From the NCBI GenBank assembly GCA_964036155.1, contig OZ038423.1:60217249-60281248 (forward strand): a stretch of DNA of 64,000 nt. Direction: 5' to 3'. Positions 37,801 to 64,000 of the stretch are shown here, piece by piece. Both the position numbers and the translations under genes were made by a program. The notes below the pieces were generated by a model, which was not told the DNA's origin, made no database searches, and saw only the letters and a list, made by a program, of their open reading frames with translations. The DNA comes from Diploscapter coronatus (Eukaryota; Nematoda; Chromadorea; Rhabditida; Rhabditidae). Numbering within the stretch: position 1 is the first letter of the stretch; each line of letters begins with the position of its first letter.

Positions 37801-39485
37801 ATTGGCTCGCTGCTGTACTTGATGCGGTGCGTGACGATGCTCTCCACACAAGTGCCCAAAGCAGATAAGAATTGGCACTGCGCTCCGAAATATGTGAGGA
37901 CTTTATCTTTATTTTTCGTTTTCTAAAAAGTTTAAAATAGTATATTTCACGGTAACAATGATATATAAGTGGTAAGTTTTAGAAGAAAAAAAAAAAAATA
38001 AAAAATGTTATTTTCGTAACATTATTTTCCCCATTTAGGGCGAAAATGCCACTTTCTGGAACGTCGTTTGGCGAGGCATCGAGATCGTCACGGGGGTAGG
38101 GTTGAATGTGCAGGTGGGGAACATTGGATTTTTTGGAAAATTCAATTAAACTAAGAAAAACTAAAATTTCAAATTTGCAGGGCCGAAAGACCCTATGCGG
38201 CGATTACATATACAGCGGACACACGATCGTGCTGGTTTGCAGCGCTCTGTTCATGGGAGAATGTGGGTTTTTCCCTTAAAATTTGAATGATCATTCGGAA
38301 AAGTTCGTCCCGATAAGAGCCTTTAAAAATTGCTTTAAAACCAATGAAACATTTAAAGTTTTCAGTTTGCAAATTACATAAACTTCGGAAAACAACAAAT
38401 GAATGATCTGATATTCCAAATTAGTGTCTGAGCACTTGTTAAAACCAATCAATACAAAAATGAAACTAAAAGCCCTGTAAAATTTAAAGGCAGATTTAAA
38501 AAGGAAATAAATTTTTACAAAAATTCAGACTCTCCCCGCCGATGGCGCATTGTGCACGCGCTCTACTGGCTGGCGGCGATCGTCGGGGTGGCTTTCCTCG
38601 TCGTGTCGCGAGGCCACTACACCATCGACGTCATCCTTTCGTATTTCATTTGCACTCGGTGCGAATTTTTCGCATTTCGATAAGATATATCAAACCTGGG
38701 ATCCATATATCTTTTTTGGAAATACTTAGACCTTTTATATCAAGAAATTTTATTAGAGAATTTTGTATATCCAAGTTTAAATAGTAGGAATTTCATATAT
38801 CCATTTTGGGATGTAAATTTTTAATTTGTGATTTCTGGAATTCAGGATGTTCTGGGTCTACCACACCATGGCCGCGAATCCGACGCTCAGGGTAAGATTT
38901 AAAGATTTTGAACATTTCAAGATTCGAAATAGAAGGGCCTAAATCTAGATAGGTTTCAAGAAAATCCAAATTAAGACAATTTTTTCAAATTTCGATCATT
39001 TCTCTATTATAGATGCGCTTAAAAAGACTAAAGTATTATGTTCAACAAATCGTGAGAGATAAATGTTTTCTAAAACTATTGACTCAAAATATTATCGAAT
39101 CTTCATTGATTCATTGTTTTATTAGTTCTTATAAGAAACAAAAAGAATCAAATAAAAATGAATAAGTAGCAAAAAACCTTCAGATGTCCTCTCACAACCA
39201 TCACCGCAAAGAGTACTGGTTCTACTTCTTCCACTACCTAGAGCGAAGCGTAATGAAGCCCGTCCCGAGGTACGAAAATTCGAAGTTTACAAATTTATAA
39301 ATTTAAAAAATTTTAAAAATTCAAATAATAGCTCTAAATCGGGCTTCAAAGCTAAATTTGAGATTTAAAGAGAAAAAATGAATTATTATTTCAGGCGGTT
39401 CGACATGCCCATTCCTATAGATAGGCTGACCTCCCTCATCCCAAGAAACACCCGAAGGCAGAACAATCGGATCGCCATCGAATAG
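25868..39485 (+). CDS. Sphingomyelin synthase (SMS family)
   Basis: Fifteen exons (25868-25997, 26149-26247, 26317-26413, 26893-26969, 35938-36022, 36220-36328, 36784-36927, 37308-37438, 37767-37893, 38039-38113, 38181-38262, 38529-38658, 38846-38891, 39184-39269, 39395-39485) give 502 residues in frame. The N-terminal 200 residues are acidic and serine-rich, with no SAM domain seen. Six membrane segments follow. Catalytic motifs are intact: CGDYIYSGHT (His372) and SRGHYTIDV (His415, Asp419), then FWVYH, the HHD triad of SMS enzymes, which move phosphocholine from phosphatidylcholine to ceramide in Golgi or plasma membrane. C. elegans has sms-1, -2 and -3; the paralogue is not assigned. Exon 5 carries an in-frame ATG (35940) right after its acceptor and follows a 9-kb intron, suggesting a shorter isoform of about 367 residues from an internal promoter. 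Confidence 0.92.
26459..26854. repeat. Candidate solo LTR in intron 3 of the SMS gene
   Basis: A block of about 396 bp, richer in C and A than the flanking intron, beginning TGTTGTCTC and ending CAACTAACA, so both ends follow the TG...CA rule with short inverted termini. A TATAAAT box sits near 26612. Flanks are A-rich and a target duplication is not convincing. It could instead be another inserted repeat. Confidence 0.4.
27391..27500. repeat. GA-rich tract with paired GAAATAGTATG motifs
   Basis: A GA dinucleotide run to 27410 leads into AAATAGTATGGGGAAAG, and 40 bp further AGGAGAAATAGTATATTAAA is followed by another GAGAGAAAG run. A clear example of a dispersed repeat found about twenty times in this window on both strands. 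Confidence 0.7.
31660..32080. repeat. Degenerate tandem repeat, period about 62-64 bp
   Basis: Units beginning AATCCATGTTAAAGG, AATCCACGTTAAAG, ATCCTATGTTTAAGG and AATCCC start at 31873, 31937, 31999 and 32061. Within units an AAACCGCCTGGTT-like core recurs (31958, 32025). A further related unit lies at about 31676-31735. Confidence 0.65.
33181..33202. repeat. CA dinucleotide microsatellite
   Basis: Eleven CA units in the SMS intron, seen directly. Confidence 0.95.
36483..36642. mobile_element. 160-bp palindromic MITE with 9-bp target duplication
   Basis: The left end GGCTGTAGATACTTTGTT is matched in reverse complement at the right end; 21 of 22 bases agree (36483-36504 against 36621-36642). 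The direct repeat AATTTTTAG flanks both sides (36474-36482 and 36643-36651). It lies in an SMS intron. A 9-bp duplication points to a Mutator-like non-autonomous element; the assignment is inferred. See also 52989-53058. Confidence 0.75.
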
Positions 39486-40040
39486 CGAAAGACCTGGGAG
39501 GTTTTCTTTAAAGGGCATATTTTAAGGGTGATATGGAAATTCGGATATTTTTTAACTTAAAATATATTTTTGAGATCAATTTCAAAATTTATATCTTCCA
39601 GCATACTTTCTAAATGAAATGCAAAATTTGACTCTTTTCTTCCTAAAAATTGGAAAAACATCCGAATTTTCGAGAAAAAAGCATAAAAATCACCTAACTT
39701 TAAGAGTGTAGATGGAATATTTATATTTTCGCAAAAAAGCAGCCCCCAAAAGTGGTGTGCCAAATTTGTACGCATTTGTACTCGTATACAATGTTCTGGT
39801 TCTATTTTCAAAACGGATTAATTTTTGCAAGATAAAATTAAAATATTTAGATTTTCTCAACATTTTATCTTGTAGCCTAAAAACTAGTAAAATGACGGTT
39901 CTAAACGACCAGGGTAATTTCCAAAATTCGATTTTTCTCTTGTAATTATCGTATTTTGAGTTTAGAGACACTTCTAGAAGAAATGAGTTTTTTTACAGGG
40001 ATGCTATCAGATTCAGCCATGTTTGTTTTTTTGTAAACTA

Positions 40041-40110
40041 CCGTATTTTCGAAAATAGAGGACATCTCAATTTAATTGAAGCTCCCCCTCTTCTATTTTC
40101 GAAGATACGG
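40041..40110. mobile_element. Palindromic element with TA ends
   Basis: TACCGTATTTTCGAAAATAG on the left is answered by CTATTTTCGAAGATACGGTA on the right, separated by about 30 bp. TA at both boundaries suits a Tc/mariner-derived MITE. Similar ACCGTATTTTC palindromes are common in Caenorhabditis genomes (from memory). Confidence 0.6.
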
Positions 40111-40410
40111 TAATTAGTCTCATCTTTCTTTGAAGAATTGAAAATTCACGTAAAATTTTCGAAATTATTTTATCTTTGAACAGGTTTTATTGTAAACTTA
40201 TGATTTCACATTTTTCATCATCACAAAATCATCAAGACACAATTATTTTCATTCTGTATCATTTTCTGATTTTAAACGGGTTGTTAGCGGATTACACTTC
40301 GCTTTCGAAAGGACGCTGTAATTTTCAGTCTATGAGGAATACTGTACTTTTTTTTTTGAAGAAAATCATTTTGGAAAAGTACATTTTTTCTCATTTCTTT
40401 TATCTTTAGC

Positions 40411-41071
40411 TAGAGACCGCAAATGCTTAAATTTGAATATGTAGAAATTGCAATCTTTCCGTAAACGAATTTTTCGAATCGCACTCCTGCAAAGGCCTGA
40501 AGATTTGGTGAGATTCCCCAAAATAGGGATTTTGTAGCAAATTTCGAACTCGACACGAGTCCTGGTTGAGCCGACCCTGGAAAATCAATGAAAACCAACC
40601 ACCTTTTTGGAATTCAAAGGTTGCGAAAATGATCGAAAATTCGACCCCCTGAGGCGGCAATTTTCGGCACAATAGAATTAACCCCCCATCAGTGTGTAGA
40701 TCATATTCTGAAAGTTTCAAGCCCCTCGTGTTGCATTTGTAATTTCATCATTTCGTTAGCGGTGGGCACGATTTTTTGTCATTATCAGGGCTAACCACCA
40801 GCAGGGAGTCGAATTATTTGAGAAATGGATGAAATCTTTGGAAAGGGAAATGAATCATTTTCGATTTAATCGATTCAACCAAATGAACCAAAATTCCAAT
40901 TTTCATTGACGAACGATCACGGACACTAAGAAAGACGGTCATCGACTAAACTAGGTGTCTAGACCGTCCCACATCGAAAGTTTCTTTTGGAGTGTTTGAA
41001 GGGATCTAAAAGCCCCCTGTTAACTTCAAATCCCACCAACTTCAAGCTCGAAAAACCATTTGCGGTCTCTA
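40411..41071. mobile_element. Non-autonomous hAT-like element, 661 bp
   Basis: TAGAGACCGCAAATG (40411-40425) is repeated exactly in reverse complement at 41057-41071, so the terminal inverted repeat is a perfect 15 bp and begins TAGNG as hAT elements do. It is flanked by TCTTTAGC on the left (40403-40410) and TCTTTAGT on the right (41072-41079), an 8-bp duplication with one mismatch, the hAT length. Inside no transposase frame is visible; only short open frames occur, so it depends on an enzyme encoded elsewhere or is dead. Confidence 0.75.
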
Positions 41072-43088
41072 TCTTTAGTCGATTGAATTTTCTATTTCTT
41101 TTCGTGAAGAATCACATTCCTTTTTTCTAGATTTTATTTGGATTTTTGACGCTCAAAATGCTCAACTTTCTGTTGTAGTAATTACGAAAATTTTCCACGA
41201 ACTTGCCTAAAATTTTTCATTCGCTTTCAAAAATTCGCGGCTTTTAAGGATCACGCCTTTCCGAAATGACAAAATTTACAACGATACTTCATATTTCGCG
41301 TCTATTTTAAAATTAATTCTTGCCAATTTCTCTTTTACTATTTCGTCATTCATAGTTTGAATAAAAATCTTAAGGGAAAGAACAAAAATTACGATAGATG
41401 AATAAGGATTGCATGCCACGTAATTATGACTGAAATAAATTGAGAAAATTGAATTTAGTTGGACCTTATCGTTTCCGTATCAACAACGACCATCTTGAAT
41501 CGATAGGGAATGATTTTTTTTTTATAAATATATTTTTCGCGCAGATTATGGAATCAGGTAGAGGGCCAAGTAGTATTCCCGATTTGAAGGCAGAGCTATG
41601 AAAGTGTTTTCCTCAAAATCTGACGAGCTAATCAGGCTTATAGCAAAAATTGCATGAAAAACGGATCAGCATGACCAAAGATATAAATTTCTAAAGACGA
41701 CGACCAGAAGCCCTTTTTCTTGTAGACATTTGTTAGTTTTGTTTTGCTTGTTTCTGGAACATTCCAAAATTGTCATGGGTTTTCATTATTCCCAAAACGA
41801 TAGACCACGCCCATTCTGCAACTTGAGCGCAAGAATCCATGAAACAAGTGCCAAATAGCTTTGTATTGCGCTATTTTAGCAAAAAATGATTTTTGGGCAC
41901 GTCTTCGCCGAATTTTATGGATTTTTTTGCCCAAAATAACCAGAAAGGACTGCCCTTTCATATTTACCTTGAGAAAATGATGAGCGAGGCTTGCAAGGCT
42001 CAAACGAACGATTTGAAAACTTTGCTATACTTTTTAATCGACCTAACTCGTGCGTTGGGGGCATGTTCTGGAAGCGAAAATGTCCCCTAGGCTTATATCT
42101 AATAGCGGGAAAAGAAAAATAAGAAAAGAATGACGAACAATCACTGACTGTCTTCAACGAATGGGTGGAACTTGCACTCTAGTTACAAGATGCATAAAAT
42201 TTAGCTTTTTTCACCTGCATGCAAGTATTATTGTACGAATATTTAAAATTTCTATTTATTTCACTATCAAAATTGATAGTTCCAGTAAAAATACGGGTCG
42301 AAATACAAAAAAGATCAAACTTTTTACGAATTCGAAAAATCTGTGACCTCGTGAAGATGATAAGAGAAATCAGTATATTACAAAGTTTTCCGATTTTTCG
42401 AAAAAACTTGCAAAATCTTTAAAAAAAAAACTACCGAAAATACTCCCAGAAGAGATGCATTTCAACTAAATTTTCGCGCGAGAAAACCCGTCGGATAGTC
42501 CAGAAAATTGATAAGAAAAAATGTTCGGAAAAATCGATAATTTTAAATTTTTAAATTAGAATATCGATGTGATGAGACGAGATCAATATTGGCATATTTT
42601 TGGAAAGATAAAAACGTTCTGGAAAATAAAAAGTCCGAAAGAGTGAAAATTCTTGGATTTAAACGTTTTCAGGCAAGAAAATTCTAAAATATTTCAAAGA
42701 ACTGATCAAATTCTACCGCTGTTTTGATTTTGAGCTGCCGCGAAAATAAATATCTTTTGAAAATCGAAAATACCTAACATGAAATAAAAAGGTGTAGGTT
42801 TCTTGAAATTTACAAGAATTTTTTGGGAAGTAATGGCTCCTGGAAAGTTTACTCGCAATAAAGATAAACTATGTTGAGAAAATTTTAAAATGAGTGAACC
42901 CTTCAAAAATTTGAAAGTTCCTCCAGTAATAATACTTATAAAATAAAAGTCTGGAGTTTAAATTATTTTAAAATGATAAAAATATGAATGAACTTTCCAA
43001 TAGCCATTAGAAAGAAAGAGGTGGAAAGTGTTCACGAAAATGATCATTCTCTCGAATGATAATTGGACCGAATGGTGAAATTCTTGAT

Positions 43089-62557
<19,469 letters not shown>

Positions 62558-64000
62558 CTGAAAAAACCAATAAAAATCGTTTTCTGGAAAACCCGGGAAA
62601 TTTTTCCTTCATAAATCAAAAAATTGTCCTAAAAATCTTCAAAAATCGATCAAAATGATCGATTTTCTCGAAAACCCAGATAGCCTTGACCAGTTCAAGA
62701 TATCAAAGCTATCATTCTTCTTGCTTTTTCCCTCATCACTTTAAGATGGGGATGAACAGAGAAAAACGCCTGACAAATCACGAATGAAAATATCAAAGTG
62801 TAGATAGGTTTCGACTAAACTTTACTTATTTCAGGGACCCAAGAAATTACTTTTCTTTCGATAATATATACTCCAAAATTGAAAAAAGCCCTTTCAAACC
62901 ACCTGGCATATAAAGATCTATAAAATTGGCCTACAATGCTAAAGAATACCCCACTAAACCGGTTGGTATTAAATTTCCTATCTCCAAAATTATGATATCG
63001 GATGTACGGAAATCCGATTAGATTCCGAAAATCTCAAGTAGCACGCCAATATGCAAAACAGACATATGAAAACGTCCCGATTTACTAAAATTCCAAAACG
63101 GGAAAATAACACTTGCAGAACCGTTTGAAATATACCGCAAATGAAATTATCTGCCCTTTCTCTATTCAATAACGAAACTAAATTAGCGCCAATTTTTAGA
63201 AAACGTGATGTTTCAAAATTTATGGTGCAGATTCAAAAAATAGAATATCCATTGGGCCTTCAAAAACGATGAGAAAATGAAACTAAAAAGAGTTTTAACG
63301 GCTCGTTAATTTGCAAGATTCCTATATGAATCACGCTTCTTTTCAAAAACATATTCACATCATCATTTGTTCGCTAAAAAATAAAACAAAAGATCGTGGA
63401 ATAAATAGGTTTCTCTATTTTCTAAAAATCAACCGAAATTAAAAACCGAAAGTTCTCGATCAAAAACTCAAATTAATATTCATGACGCAAAAACCCTGGG
63501 CATAATTTTGCACGTAAAATATTTCCGAAAGTGTAAATTTTCTAAAATTTCATCACTATTTTTTAAACCTAGACTTTACAGGTAAGTTTCAGCCGTAGCA
63601 TTTCTTATCTTTAGGTTCATTCTTGAAATTTCTCAAAAAATTCAGTTTTCAAAAAAACTTCAGATCAAATATTTGTTTCAAAATTTCAAATAATTGAGAC
63701 GGGTCGAGATTACAAAGAGGCGAGAAATGTATAACCTTAAAAATAGAAATAGGCAAGTGTCAACTCAAAACCAATTCAAACAAGTTTGCTATTGAATCAG
63801 AAAATTGTTGCACAATAGAAAAGGAGAGTAAAAATGTTCGACCGGTATTGTCTGATGAAAAATATACCAGTCGTTAATACGCATATACTGAAATACTGAA
63901 AGTCAAAAGAGAGCGCGAGATTTGCTGGAGAGGAAAGATGAAAAGGAAATGGGGAAATAGTATAGAAAATGAGAGAGAACAGGTAGAAAAATGAAAATAA
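62558..64000. other. Right edge, Piezo intron or upstream DNA
   Basis: No exon found on the minus strand. It contains two ~62-bp repeat units 60 bp apart (ACCTGG at 62901 and GGTTGG at 62961) and a GGAAATAGTATAGAAAATG motif near 63954. The acceptor at 62558-62560 shows the gene continues to the right. Confidence 0.6.

Larger units (their letters stand above)
39486..43088. other. Spacer between converging SMS and Piezo genes
   Basis: 3.6 kb without supported exons. It holds a TA-flanked palindrome (40041-40110) and a hAT-like element (40411-41071). The stretch 41590-42160 has slightly higher GC and several overlapping open frames but no splice or family support; it may be a further decayed repeat. 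Confidence 0.6.

Noticed and set aside
40427..40720. 97-codon minus-strand frame within the hAT-like element, considered as transposase
   Set aside because: Too short and without DDE or zinc-finger motifs; treated as non-autonomous.
41773..42157. Overlapping open frames on both strands in the SMS-Piezo spacer
   Set aside because: No splice signals or recognisable domain; may be a decayed repeat but boundaries could not be found.

Overview
The window is nuclear DNA from a rhabditid nematode, most like Caenorhabditis. The evidence is strongly AT-rich introns and spacers, almost uniform TTTCAG splice acceptors, many 45-60 nt introns, two genes with trans-splice-type acceptors just before the ATG, and proteins matching known C. 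elegans families. No bacterial or viral genes were seen. All gene models were read by hand from codons and splice signals. Every multi-exon model below stays in frame across all its junctions, which is the main internal check.

Layout, left to right. (1) 373-1937, plus strand: 3' half of a PAQR/adiponectin-receptor-like membrane protein, 5' part outside the window. (2) 2633-4198, plus: complete protein phosphatase inhibitor-2 homologue. (3) 5176-6364, minus: small cysteine-rich secreted protein in three exons. (4) 11986-16755, plus: SLC17-like major facilitator transporter, 13 exons. (5) 17698-20736, plus: FAM187-like immunoglobulin-domain protein. (6) 20985-24089, plus: TXNDC15-like thioredoxin-fold membrane protein, probably in an operon with (5). 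(7) 25868-39485, plus: sphingomyelin synthase with a 9-kb intron and a likely internal start. (8) 43089 to beyond the right edge, minus: the Piezo mechanosensitive channel (pezo-1), 50 exons visible, N-terminal part missing.

The long spacers and introns are rich in repeats. These include a 661-bp hAT-like element (40411-41071), two short palindromic elements that share termini and both have 9-bp target duplications (36483-36642, 52989-53058), a TA-flanked palindrome, a candidate solo LTR, a degenerate repeat of about 62 bp seen in several places, and a dispersed purine-tract motif centred on GAAATAGTATG. The 4-kb Piezo intron at 57850-62024 holds open stretches that could be alternative first exons.

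Three of the genes act on membrane properties: PAQR (lipid saturation and fluidity), sphingomyelin synthase, and Piezo (membrane tension). Whether the proximity means anything is untested. No wholly new system is claimed. The strongest new observations are the repeat families, the small secreted gene and the possible internal promoters.
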